Positions 6,775-15,418 of a stretch of DNA of 34,073 nt are shown one piece after another. Below the pieces are notes generated by a model, which was not told the origin of the DNA, made no database searches, and saw only the letters and a list, made by a program, of their open reading frames with translations. This DNA comes from Cellulomonas sp. (GTDB lineage Bacteria > Actinomycetota > Actinomycetes > Actinomycetales > Cellulomonadaceae), in assembly GCF_017744555.1 (NCBI RefSeq), contig NZ_JAGIBD010000035.1, forward strand, positions 1-34,073, given 5' to 3'. A program made the position numbers and the translations under genes. Position 1 is the first letter of the stretch; each line of letters opens with the position of its first letter.

Positions 6775-8085
6775 ATGTCGACGCTGACCCTGCTGCGCAA
6801 GCCGCCCCTCACGGGCTGGGACCCGGAGAACGACGCCACCTGGGACAAGCGCCTGGCGTGGCGGACCCTCGCGATCACCACGTACAACCTGATGCTCGCG
6901 TTCTGCGTCTGGTACCTGGTGAGCGCGATCGCGCCCCGCCTCAACGACATCGGGTACGACCTGTCGAAGGGCCAGCTGTACTGGCTCGCGGCGATCCCGG
7001 GACTCGCGGGCGGCATCGGCCGGCTGATCTACATGTTCCTGCCGCCGATCGTCGGCACCCGCACGCTCGTCGGCGGCACGGCGACCCTGATGGTCCTGCC
7101 GATGGCCGGCTGGGTGCTCGCGGTCCGCGACCCGTCCACGCCGTACACGATGCTGCTGCTCCTCGCGGCGGCGGGCGGCATCGGCGGCGGCGCGTTCGCG
7201 GGCTTCATGCCGTCGACCAGCTACTTCTTCCCCAAGCGCATGGCCGGCACCGCGCTCGGCCTGCAGGCGGGGATCGGCAACTTCGGCGTGAGCCTCATCC
7301 AGTTCCTGGTGCCGTGGGTCGTCGGGTTCGGCCTGCTCGGCACCGCGGCGCTGTCGCCGCAGGTCAAGGCTGACGGGTCCGAGATCTACCTGCACAACGC
7401 GGGCCTCGTGCTCATCCCGTGGGTGGTGCTCGGCGCGATCCTCGCGGCCGTCGGGCTGCGCCGCATCCCGCTCAAGGCGAACTTCCGCGAGCAGCTCGAC
7501 ATCTTCGGCGAGAAGCACACCTGGTACATGACGGCGGTCTACGTCATGACGTTCGGCGCGTTCTCGGGCTTCGCCGCCCAGTTCGGCCTGCTCATCAAGA
7601 ACATGTACGACGGCATGGAGGGCGCGCCCGACCCGCTGAAGTACATCTTCCTGGGGCCGCTGCTCGGCTCGATCACACGCGCCGCGTGGGGCCCGCTGTG
7701 CGACAAGCTCGGCGGCGCGATCTGGACCCTGGTCTCCGGCATCGGGATGACGGCCGCGACGGTGTTCACGGTGTTCTTCCTCGACCCGACGGACACCAGC
7801 ACGTTCGGCCTGTTCCTCGGCGGGATGCTCGCGATCTTCACGTTCGCCGGCATCGGCAACGCGGGCACGTTCAAGCAGATGCCGATGATCTTCGACCGCC
7901 GCCGGGCCGGGGGCGTCATCGGGTTCACGTCGGCCATCGCGGCGTTCGGCCCGTTCCTCGTGGGCATCGGCCTGTCGCTCGTCGCCCCGCAGGCGTTCTT
8001 CGTCGGCGCGGCCGTGTACTTCGCGCTCTGCACGGCGCTCGTCTGGCGCCAGTACGCCCGCCCCGGCGCGCCCCGCCCCAGCTGA
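6775..8085 (+). CDS. narK: Nitrate/nitrite transporter NarK
   Basis: This 436-residue, 12-helix major facilitator of the nitrate/nitrite porter group imports nitrate and/or exports nitrite across the cytoplasmic membrane. Both glycine-rich family signatures are visible: the first around GIGGGAFAGFMPSTSYFFP and LGLQAGIGNFGVS, the second as GIGNAGTFKQMP. An arginine in the second helix (GGIGRLIYMF) and one in the seventh or eighth (LGSITRAAWGP) correspond to the two substrate-binding arginines of E. coli NarK. The ATG at 6775 is preceded by GGGAGG at good spacing. narG follows 76 bp downstream in the same direction, so this is the first gene of a narK-narGHJI unit, possibly with partial termination at the hairpin at 8092-8117. 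Confidence 0.95.
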   Translation: MSTLTLLRKPPLTGWDPENDATWDKRLAWRTLAITTYNLMLAFCVWYLVSAIAPRLNDIGYDLSKGQLYWLAAIPGLAGGIGRLIYMFLPPIVGTRTLVGGTATLMVLPMAGWVLAVRDPSTPYTMLLLLAAAGGIGGGAFAGFMPSTSYFFPKRMAGTALGLQAGIGNFGVSLIQFLVPWVVGFGLLGTAALSPQVKADGSEIYLHNAGLVLIPWVVLGAILAAVGLRRIPLKANFREQLDIFGEKHTWYMTAVYVMTFGAFSGFAAQFGLLIKNMYDGMEGAPDPLKYIFLGPLLGSITRAAWGPLCDKLGGAIWTLVSGIGMTAATVFTVFFLDPTDTSTFGLFLGGMLAIFTFAGIGNAGTFKQMPMIFDRRRAGGVIGFTSAIAAFGPFLVGIGLSLVAPQAFFVGAAVYFALCTALVWRQYARPGAPRPS

Positions 8086-8091
8086 TCCCGT

Positions 8092-8117
8092 CCGGGCCGG
8101 CGCTCGCCCCGGCCCGG
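8092..8117 (+). terminator. Hairpin between narK and narG (partial terminator or attenuator)
   Basis: CCGGGCCGG (8092-8100) and CCGGCCCGG (8109-8117) are exact reverse complements with an 8-base loop. The hairpin begins 6 bases after the narK stop codon and 44 bases before the narG start. There is no T-run, so it may act as a weak terminator, an mRNA 3' stabiliser for narK, or a processing site that sets the narK to narG ratio. Confidence 0.45.
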
Positions 8118-8161
8118 GCCTGCTGGATCCGCTCGACGACCACCCCTCGGAGGAGGCAGCC

Positions 8162-11100
8162 GTGAACCCGTCCCCCACCGGCACCGACAACGCCGCGATC
8201 GACGCGCTCCTGAGCCTCGGGTCGCACCTGCGACCGGGCACGATGTCGGCCGACAAGCGGGCGCTGTTCCTCGACGGCGGCCGGCAGGGCGACGCGTTCT
8301 ACCGGGACCGCTGGTCGCACGACAAGGTGGTCCGCTCGACGCACGGCGTGAACTGCACGGGGTCCTGCTCGTGGAAGGTGTACGTCAAGGACGGCATCAT
8401 CACGTGGGAGACGCAGCAGACCGACTACCCGTCGGTCGGGCCCGACTCCCCCGAGTACGAGCCCCGCGGCTGCCCGCGCGGCGCGGCGTTCTCCTGGTAC
8501 ACGTACTCGCCGACGCGCGTGCGCTACCCGTACGTGCGCGGTGCGCTGCTGCGGGCGTACCGCGCGGCCAAGGAGCGCACGGGCGACCCGGTGCTCGCCT
8601 GGGCCGAGGTGACCGGCGACCCCGAGACGGCCCGGTCGTACAAGTCGGCGCGCGGCAAGGGCGGGCTGGTCCGGGCGTCGTGGGACGAGGCGGCCGAGAT
8701 CGTCGCGGCCGCGCACGTGCACACGATCAAGACGTACGGCCCCGACCGCGTCGCGGGCTTCTCGCCGATCCCGGCGATGTCGATGGTGTCGCACGGCTCG
8801 GGCGCGCGGTTCGTCACGATGCTCGGCGGCACGATGCTGTCGTTCTACGACTGGTACGCGGACCTGCCGGTCGCCTCCCCGCAGGTGTTCGGCGACCAGA
8901 CGGACGTGCCCGAGTCGGCGGACTGGTGGAACGCGAGCTACCTCATGATGTGGGGCTCGAACGTGCCGGTCACGCGCACGCCCGACGCGCACTTCATGAC
9001 GGAGGCCCGCTACCGCGGCCAGAAGGTCGTGACGGTCTCGCCCGACTACGCGGACAACACGAAGTTCGCGGACGAGTGGCTCGCACCGCACCCGGGCACG
9101 GACGGCGCGCTCGCGACGGCGATGGGCCACGTGGTGCTGCGCGAGTTCCTCGTCGAGCGGCGCACGCAGCGGTTCGTCGACTACCTGACGCGGTACACCG
9201 ACGCGCCGCACCTCGTCACGCTGCGACGCCGCGGCGACGCCTGGGTGCCGGACAAGTTCCTCACGGCCGACCAGCTCGACGGGCCGGTCGCGGGGCCCGA
9301 CGGGACGCCGCGTGAGTCGCACTCGCGCGACGCCGCGTTCATGACCGTGGTCCTCGACGCCGACGGGTCGCCGCGCGTGCCGAACGGAACGCTCGGCCAC
9401 CGTTTCGACCCAGCGCAGGCGGGGTCGTGGAACCTCGACCTGGGTTCGATCGAGCCCGTGATGTCCGTCGCGGACCTCGCGACCCACGACGGCGATGCTG
9501 TCGCGATCGACCTGCCGCGGTTCGACGTCACCGGCAGCGAGCACACCGGCGGTGCGGGCGTGGTCCGCCGCGGCGTCCCGGTGACCCGCATCGGCGACGC
9601 CGTCGTCACGACGGTCTTCGACCTGCTGCTCGCCCAGTACGGCGTGGGGCGCGACGGCCTGCCCGGCACGTGGCCGACGGGCTACGACGACCCGACGACC
9701 CCCGGCACGCCCGCGTGGCAGGAGGAGATCACGGGCGTCCCCGCCGCCGCTGCGGAGCGGATCGGCCGGGAGTTCGCGCAGAACGCCGAGGACTCGAACG
9801 GCCGCTCGATGATCCTCATGGGCGCCGGGACCAACCACTGGTTCCACTCGGACACGATCTACCGCACGTTCCTCGCGCTCGTCACGATGACGGGCTGCCA
9901 GGGCGTCAACGGCGGCGGGTGGGCGCACTACGTCGGCCAGGAGAAGTGCCGGCCCGTGACCGGCTGGGCGCAGTACGCGTTCGGCCTCGACTGGGTGCGG
10001 CCGCCGCGGCAGATGATCGGCACGGCGTTCTGGTACCTCGCGACCGACCAGTGGCGGTACGACGGGCTGCCCGCCGACGCGCTCGCCTCCCCGCTGGCAG
10101 AGGGCCGCTTCGCGGGCCGGACGACCGCCGACTGCCTCGTCGAGTCGGCGAGACGCGGGTGGATGCCGTCGTACCCGACGTTCGACCGCAATCCGCTCGA
10201 CCTGGTCGACGAGGCGCGCGCGGCCGGTGTCGAGCCCGCGCAGTACGTCGTCGACGAGCTGCGTGAGGGTCGGCTCGGTTTCGCGTGCGAGGACCCCGAC
10301 GACCCGGCCAACTTCCCGCGCGTGCTCACCGTGTGGCGGGCCAACCTGCTGGGCTCGTCGGGCAAGGGCAACGAGTACTTCCTGCGCCACCTGCTCGGCA
10401 CGGATGCGGCCGTCATGGCCGAGGAGTCGGGCCCGAACCGCCGCCCTGCGAGCATCGCCTGGCACGGCGAGGCACCCCGCGGCAAGCTCGACCTGCTCGT
10501 CACGAGCGACTTCCGGATGACGTCGACCACGCTGTTCTCCGACGTCGTGCTGCCCGCGGCCACCTGGTACGAGAAGCACGACCTGTCCACCACGGACATG
10601 CACCCGTTCGTGCACTCGTTCAACCCGGCCATCGCGCCGCCGTGGCAGACCCGCACGGACTTCGACATCTTCGTCACGCTCGCCCGCGCCGTCTCGCGGC
10701 TGTCCGAGGGCCATCTCGGGACGCGCGAGGACCTCGTCGCGGTCCCGCTGCTGCACGACACGCCCGACGAGCTCGCGACCCCGCACGGCACGGTGCGCGA
10801 CGTCGACGACCTGGTCCCGGGCGTGACGATGCCAAAGCTCGTCGTCGTCGAGCGGGACTACACCGCGCTGGCCGACCGGTTCACGTCGCTCGGCCCGCTC
10901 ACCGCGAAGGTCGGCATGGTCACCAAGGGCGTGACGTTCATGCCCGACCAGGAGGTCGCCGAGCTCGGCCGCCTCAACGGGACGACTCCGTCCGGTCCTG
11001 CCGCCGGGCGGCCCCGCCTCACGACCGCGCAGCACGTGTGCGAGACGATCCTCGCCCTGTCGGGCACCACGAACGGACGTCTCGCGGTCCAGGGCTTCGA

Positions 11101-11914
11101 GCACGTCGAGCGACAGAGCGGCACCGAGCTCGCCTGGCTGGCGCGCGAGCACGAGGGCAAGCGCATCACGTTCCCCGACGTGCAGGCCCGGCCCGTCCCG
11201 GTCGTCACGTCGCCCGAGTGGTCGGGGTCGGAGCACGGCGGCCGCCGGTACACGGCGTTCGCCATCAACGTCGAGCAGCTCAAGCCGTGGCACACGCTCA
11301 CCGGCCGGCAGCACTTCTTCCTCGACCACGACTGGATGAGCGAGCTCGGCGAGAACCTGCCCGTCTACCGGCCGCCGCTCGACCTGGGCCGCCTCTTCGG
11401 CGACCGCACGCCGGGCGTGACCGGCCCGTCGGGCGCCCCCGGTTCCGAGGGCCACGCCGAGGTCACCGTCCGCTACCTGACGCCGCACTCCAAGTGGTCG
11501 ATCCACTCCGAGTACCAGGACAACCTGTTCATGCTGTCGCTCTCGCGCGGCGGCCCGACGATCTGGATGTCGCCGCAGGACGCCGACACCATCGGCGTCC
11601 GGGACAACGAGTGGATCGAGGCGTACAACCGCAACGGCGTCGTCGTCGCCCGCGCGATCGTCAGCCACCGCATGCCCGCCGGCACGGTCTTCATGTACCA
11701 CGCGAAGGACCGCACGGTGGACGTCCCCCGCTCGGAGACGTCAGGCCTGCGCGGCGGCATCCACAACTCGCTCACGCGCGTGCTGCTCAAGCCGTCGCAC
11801 CTGGTCGGCGGGTACGCGCAGCTCTCGTTCGCCTTCAACTACCTCGGCCCGACGGGCAACCAGCGCGACGAGGTCACGACCATCCGACGTCGGTCGCAAG
11901 ACGTCACGTACTGA
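8162..11914 (+). CDS. narG: Respiratory nitrate reductase alpha subunit NarG
   Basis: This 1250-residue molybdopterin catalytic subunit is almost the length of E. coli NarG (1247). It reduces nitrate to nitrite on the cytoplasmic side of the membrane. The N-terminal FS0 iron-sulphur site has the His/Cys3 set H61, C65, C69 and C104, with spacing identical to E. coli. The stretch DWYADLP followed by GDQTDVPESADWWN matches the region that supplies the Asp ligand to molybdenum, and WGSNVPVTRTPDAHF matches cofactor-binding sequence. No Tat signal is seen, as expected for membrane-bound Nar. The GTG at 8162 has a GGAGGAGG ribosome site 6-10 bases upstream. narH follows 17 bp downstream. The cofactor synthesis genes are not in this window. 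Confidence 0.97.
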   Translation: MNPSPTGTDNAAIDALLSLGSHLRPGTMSADKRALFLDGGRQGDAFYRDRWSHDKVVRSTHGVNCTGSCSWKVYVKDGIITWETQQTDYPSVGPDSPEYEPRGCPRGAAFSWYTYSPTRVRYPYVRGALLRAYRAAKERTGDPVLAWAEVTGDPETARSYKSARGKGGLVRASWDEAAEIVAAAHVHTIKTYGPDRVAGFSPIPAMSMVSHGSGARFVTMLGGTMLSFYDWYADLPVASPQVFGDQTDVPESADWWNASYLMMWGSNVPVTRTPDAHFMTEARYRGQKVVTVSPDYADNTKFADEWLAPHPGTDGALATAMGHVVLREFLVERRTQRFVDYLTRYTDAPHLVTLRRRGDAWVPDKFLTADQLDGPVAGPDGTPRESHSRDAAFMTVVLDADGSPRVPNGTLGHRFDPAQAGSWNLDLGSIEPVMSVADLATHDGDAVAIDLPRFDVTGSEHTGGAGVVRRGVPVTRIGDAVVTTVFDLLLAQYGVGRDGLPGTWPTGYDDPTTPGTPAWQEEITGVPAAAAERIGREFAQNAEDSNGRSMILMGAGTNHWFHSDTIYRTFLALVTMTGCQGVNGGGWAHYVGQEKCRPVTGWAQYAFGLDWVRPPRQMIGTAFWYLATDQWRYDGLPADALASPLAEGRFAGRTTADCLVESARRGWMPSYPTFDRNPLDLVDEARAAGVEPAQYVVDELREGRLGFACEDPDDPANFPRVLTVWRANLLGSSGKGNEYFLRHLLGTDAAVMAEESGPNRRPASIAWHGEAPRGKLDLLVTSDFRMTSTTLFSDVVLPAATWYEKHDLSTTDMHPFVHSFNPAIAPPWQTRTDFDIFVTLARAVSRLSEGHLGTREDLVAVPLLHDTPDELATPHGTVRDVDDLVPGVTMPKLVVVERDYTALADRFTSLGPLTAKVGMVTKGVTFMPDQEVAELGRLNGTTPSGPAAGRPRLTTAQHVCETILALSGTTNGRLAVQGFEHVERQSGTELAWLAREHEGKRITFPDVQARPVPVVTSPEWSGSEHGGRRYTAFAINVEQLKPWHTLTGRQHFFLDHDWMSELGENLPVYRPPLDLGRLFGDRTPGVTGPSGAPGSEGHAEVTVRYLTPHSKWSIHSEYQDNLFMLSLSRGGPTIWMSPQDADTIGVRDNEWIEAYNRNGVVVARAIVSHRMPAGTVFMYHAKDRTVDVPRSETSGLRGGIHNSLTRVLLKPSHLVGGYAQLSFAFNYLGPTGNQRDEVTTIRRRSQDVTY

Positions 11915-11931
11915 CGCGGAGGGAGAGTCGC

Positions 11932-13617
11932 ATGAAGGTCATGGCACAGATGGCGATGGTGATGAACCTCGACAAGTGCATCGGCTGCCACACCTGCTCG
12001 GTCACGTGCAAGCAGGCGTGGACGAACCGCACGGGCGTCGAGTACGTCTGGTTCAACAACGTCGAGACGCGGCCCGGGGTGGGGTACCCGCGCACGTACG
12101 AGGACCAGGAGAAGTGGGGCGGCGGCTGGGTCCGCAACAAGCGCGGGCGCCTTCGTCTGAGGTCCGGGGGCCGGTTCACCAAGCTGTCGCACATCTTCTC
12201 GAACCCGAGGCTGCCGGAGATCCGCGACTACTACGAGCCCTGGACGTACGAGTACGACACCCTGCTGTCCGCGCCGCAGGGCGAGCACACGCCCGTCGCC
12301 CGGCCGATGTCCCTGCTCACGGGCAAGGCCATGCAGATCCACTGGTCGGCGAACTGGGACGACAACCTGGGCGGCTCGACCGAGACCATGGCGCAGGACC
12401 CCGTCCTGCAGCAGATGAGCGAGCAGGTGACCGCCGAGCTCGAGCAGGCGTTCATGTTCTACCTGCCGCGCATCTGCGAGCACTGCCTCAACCCGTCGTG
12501 CGTCGCGTCGTGCCCGTCGGGCGCGATGTACAAGCGGGCCGAGGACGGCATCGTGCTCGTCGACCAGGACCAGTGCCGCGGCTGGCGCATGTGCGTGTCG
12601 GGTTGCCCGTACAAGAAGGTCTACTTCAACCACAAGACCGGCAAGGCCGAGAAGTGCACGATGTGCTACCCGCGCCTCGAGGTCGGCCTGCCGACGGTGT
12701 GCTCGGAGACCTGCGTCGGCCGCCTGCGGTACCTCGGGCTCGTGCTGTACGACGCCGACCGCGTGCTGGAGGCCGCGTCCGTCGAGGACCCCGCCGAGCT
12801 GCTCGACGCGCAGCGGTCCGTGCTGCTCGACCCGCATGACCCGGCCGTGGTGGCCGCCGCGGAGGCCGAGGGCATCCCGCACGACTGGGTGCTCGCCGCG
12901 CAGCGGTCGCCGATCTGGGCGCTCATCTCGACGTACCAGGTGGCCCTGCCGCTGCACCCCGAGTACCGGACCATGCCGATGGTCTGGTACATCCCGCCGC
13001 TGTCCCCCGTGGTCGACGTGGTCACCGGGTCGGGCAACGACGGCGAGGACGCCCGGACGCTGTTCGCGGCGATCGACCGGCTGCGCATCCCTGTCGAGTA
13101 CCTCGCGGGGCTGTTCACCGCGGGCGACACCGCCCCCGTCACGGCCGTGCTGCAGAGGCTCGCCGCGATGCGGGCGCACATGCGCAACGTCAACCTCGGC
13201 ACCGACCAGGACCCGCGCATCGCGCAGGCCGTCGGCATGACGGCCGACGAGCTCGAGGCCATGTACCGGCTGCTCGCGATCGCCAAGTACGAGGACCGGT
13301 ACGTCATCCCGCCCGCGCACGCCGAGTCGGCCCGCGCGCTGGAGGAGACGGCGACCGGGTGCTCCCTCGACGTCGACGGCGGGCCGGGCATGGGCGGCGC
13401 GGGCCGGTTCGGCTCCTCGTCGGGCCGTCCGGTGCGTGCCGCCGTCGAGACGTTCCACGCGCTGCGCAACCGGCAGACGGCCGACCGGCCCGCCGGCGCG
13501 TCGCAGCCCGCGCGCGTCAACCTGCTCAACTGGGACGGCAACGGCGCCCCTCCGGGGATGTTCCCGCCGGAGAAGGGCGAACCGGGGTACGGCGACGGAC
13601 CGGAGCGGCGCCCGTGA
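11932..13617 (+). CDS. narH: Respiratory nitrate reductase beta subunit NarH
   Basis: This 561-residue electron-transfer subunit carries electrons from NarI haem to NarG. All four cysteine groups are visible: C16/19/22/26 (CIGCHTCSVTC), C182/185/190/194, C215/221/225 with W218 replacing the fourth cysteine (CRGWRMC), and C242/245/257/261. The CxxW group is the hallmark of the [3Fe-4S] cluster in NarH. The protein is about 50 residues longer than E. coli NarH (512). Most of the excess appears to be a Gly/Pro/Arg-rich C-terminal tail after about residue 480, ending in EKGEPGYGDGPERRP. The ATG at 11932 has a GGAGGGAG ribosome site. The stop overlaps the narJ GTG. Confidence 0.97.
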   Translation: MKVMAQMAMVMNLDKCIGCHTCSVTCKQAWTNRTGVEYVWFNNVETRPGVGYPRTYEDQEKWGGGWVRNKRGRLRLRSGGRFTKLSHIFSNPRLPEIRDYYEPWTYEYDTLLSAPQGEHTPVARPMSLLTGKAMQIHWSANWDDNLGGSTETMAQDPVLQQMSEQVTAELEQAFMFYLPRICEHCLNPSCVASCPSGAMYKRAEDGIVLVDQDQCRGWRMCVSGCPYKKVYFNHKTGKAEKCTMCYPRLEVGLPTVCSETCVGRLRYLGLVLYDADRVLEAASVEDPAELLDAQRSVLLDPHDPAVVAAAEAEGIPHDWVLAAQRSPIWALISTYQVALPLHPEYRTMPMVWYIPPLSPVVDVVTGSGNDGEDARTLFAAIDRLRIPVEYLAGLFTAGDTAPVTAVLQRLAAMRAHMRNVNLGTDQDPRIAQAVGMTADELEAMYRLLAIAKYEDRYVIPPAHAESARALEETATGCSLDVDGGPGMGGAGRFGSSSGRPVRAAVETFHALRNRQTADRPAGASQPARVNLLNWDGNGAPPGMFPPEKGEPGYGDGPERRP

Positions 13618-14318
13618 GCCGCCGCGCCGGCACCGGCCGCCCGCCGTCGTTGCCGTTCCTCGACCCGGTCGACACCCACCCGGGAGAGCGCGTCGTCGCG
13701 CACATGGCCGCGTCGCTGCTGCTCGACTACCCGACGCCCGAGCTGCGTGCGCGGCACGGCCTGCTGCGGGACTCGACGGCGATCCTGCCGCGGGCGGTCG
13801 CGGGCGCGTTCGCCGCGTTCCTCGACGCCGCCGACGCGCTCGACCTCGACACCCAGCAGGTGCACTACGTCGAGACGTTCGACCAGCGCCGCCGCTGCGC
13901 GCTCTACCTGACGTACTACGCGGCGGGCGACACCCGGCGGCGCGGCATGGCCCTCGTGACGTTCGTCGAGGCCTACCGGGCGTGCGGGTGGGAGCCGCGC
14001 GACGACGAGCTGCCCGACCACCTGCCGACCGTCCTCGAGCTGTCCGCACGCGACCCCGGCCCCGTCGCCGACGCGCTGCTCGGCACGCACCGCGCCGGCA
14101 TCGAGCTGCTGCGCTCGGCCCTGCACCACGTGGGCAGCCCGTACGCGCACGTCCTCGACGCCGTGTGCCTCACGCTGCCCGCGGTCGACGAGGCGACGGC
14201 CGCCCGGTTCGCCGACCTCGTCTCGGCGGGCCCGCCGAGCGAGACGGTCGGCCTGTCCGCACCCCTGCTCCCGTTCCCGACCGTGCGCTCGTCCAACCAC
14301 CAGGAGGTACCGGCATGA
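13614..14318 (+). CDS. narJ: Nitrate reductase maturation chaperone NarJ
   Basis: This 234-residue protein of the NarJ/TorD chaperone family is a cytosolic factor that binds immature NarG and assists cofactor insertion and membrane attachment; it is not part of the final enzyme. The signature YVETFDQRRRCALYLTYY followed by GDTRRRG (residues 85-111) is typical of NarJ. The first 25 residues are a basic, proline-rich extension. The start is the GTG at 13614, overlapping the narH TGA, and its stop overlaps the narI ATG, so the three genes are translationally coupled. Confidence 0.93.
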   Translation: MSRRAGTGRPPSLPFLDPVDTHPGERVVAHMAASLLLDYPTPELRARHGLLRDSTAILPRAVAGAFAAFLDAADALDLDTQQVHYVETFDQRRRCALYLTYYAAGDTRRRGMALVTFVEAYRACGWEPRDDELPDHLPTVLELSARDPGPVADALLGTHRAGIELLRSALHHVGSPYAHVLDAVCLTLPAVDEATAARFADLVSAGPPSETVGLSAPLLPFPTVRSSNHQEVPA

Positions 14319-15064
14319 CCACGCGAGACGTGCTGCTGTGGGTCGTGGTCCCGTACGTCGCGGGCGCGGTGTTCGTCGTCGGGCACCTGTGGCGGTACCG
14401 CTACGACCGCTTCGGCTGGACCACCCGGTCGTCGCAGGTCTACGAGTCGCGGCTGCTGCGGGCCGGGTCGCCGATGTTCCACGTCGGGATCCTCATGGTG
14501 ATCGGCGGGCACGTCGTCGGCCTCCTGATCCCCCGTCCGTGGCTCGAGGCCGTGGGCGTCACCGAGCACGCGTACCACCTGGTCGCGACGTGGGCAGGGA
14601 CCCTCGCGGCCGTGCTGACGCTCGCCGGGCTCGCGATCCTCGTCTACCGGCGGCGGACCGTCGGACCCGTGTTCCTCGCGACGACCCGCATGGACAAGCT
14701 CATGTACGTCGTCCTCGGCGCGACGCTCGCGTTCGGCACCACCGCGACCGTGATGTTCCAGCTGCTCGGCGACGCGTACGACTACCGCGGGTCGATCTCG
14801 CCGTGGGTCCGCAGCCTGCTCACGTTCCAGCCCGACCCGTCGCTCATGGCCGACGTGCCGCTCGCGTTCCAGCTGCACGTGCTGTGCGCGATGTCGCTGT
14901 TCGCCCTGTGGCCGTTCACGCGGCTCGTGCACGTGTTCTCCGCGCCCGTCGGCTACCTCACCCGGCCGTACATCGTCTACCGGACCAAGGACGACGCCCA
15001 CCTCGGCAGCCGCGTCCCCCGCCGGGGCTGGGAGCGCGTCGAGCGCCCCGGCGCCCGCCGCTGA
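14315..15064 (+). CDS. narI: Respiratory nitrate reductase gamma subunit NarI (cytochrome b)
   Basis: This 249-residue membrane cytochrome b has about five helices. It oxidises quinol and passes electrons to NarH. Four histidines sit where E. coli NarI has its haem ligands: H56 and H66 in MFHVGILMVIGGHVVG, H188 in FQLHVLCAM, and H206 in RLVHVF, against E. coli H56, H66, H187 and H205. The C-terminus is basic and cytoplasmic. The ATG at 14315 has a CAGGAGG ribosome site inside the end of narJ and overlaps its stop (ATGA). The next gene starts 39 bp downstream. Confidence 0.96.
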   Translation: MTTRDVLLWVVVPYVAGAVFVVGHLWRYRYDRFGWTTRSSQVYESRLLRAGSPMFHVGILMVIGGHVVGLLIPRPWLEAVGVTEHAYHLVATWAGTLAAVLTLAGLAILVYRRRTVGPVFLATTRMDKLMYVVLGATLAFGTTATVMFQLLGDAYDYRGSISPWVRSLLTFQPDPSLMADVPLAFQLHVLCAMSLFALWPFTRLVHVFSAPVGYLTRPYIVYRTKDDAHLGSRVPRRGWERVERPGARR

Positions 15065-15103
15065 CCTTCACCACCGATCCGCACCGAACGACAGGAGAGA
15101 CCC

Positions 15104-15412
15104 ATGACCGCCGAGAACATCGAGATCCTCACGACCGCCCCGGTCGCCGAGCCCGCCGGCCACACGTGCGGCTGCGGCGGCCACGACGAGGCCGACCCGG
15201 TGCTCGACGTCCGCCCCATCCCGCACGCCATCCGCCACGCGACCGTGTTCGGCGCGTTCGACGCCATCGCGCCCGGCGGCTCGCTGGTCCTCGTCGCGCC
15301 GCACCTGCCCCGCCCGCTCATCGCCCAGCTCCGCGAGCGCGCCGAGCTCGACGTCGAGGTCCTCGTCGACGGGCCGGAGGCATGGCACGTCCGCCTGACG
15401 CGACTGAGCTGA
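15104..15412 (+). CDS. DUF2249 protein with an HxCxCxxH metal-site motif
   Basis: This 102-residue cytosolic protein has two parts. Residues 20-27 (HTCGCGGH) form a compact His/Cys motif able to bind a metal. Residues 32-102 match the DUF2249 fold, with LDVRPIPHAIRH, then FDAIAPGGSLVLVAPHLPRPL. DUF2249 proteins often lie next to nitrate/nitrite, haem and hemerythrin genes, but their biochemical role is not established. It starts 39 bp after narI with its own AGGAGAG ribosome site, so it is probably the last gene of the narK-narGHJI unit. That position suggests a role in Nar maturation, metal handling or NO response. Its stop lies 6 bp from the convergent reductase gene. Confidence 0.85.
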   Translation: MTAENIEILTTAPVAEPAGHTCGCGGHDEADPVLDVRPIPHAIRHATVFGAFDAIAPGGSLVLVAPHLPRPLIAQLRERAELDVEVLVDGPEAWHVRLTRLS

Positions 15413-15418
15413 CTGCCG

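Noticed and set aside
7925..11701. A 1258-codon open frame on the minus strand opposite narK/narG
   Set aside because: The translation is Arg/Val/Asp/His-rich without domains and mirrors third-position GC bias of narG on the other strand. narG itself is unmistakable.
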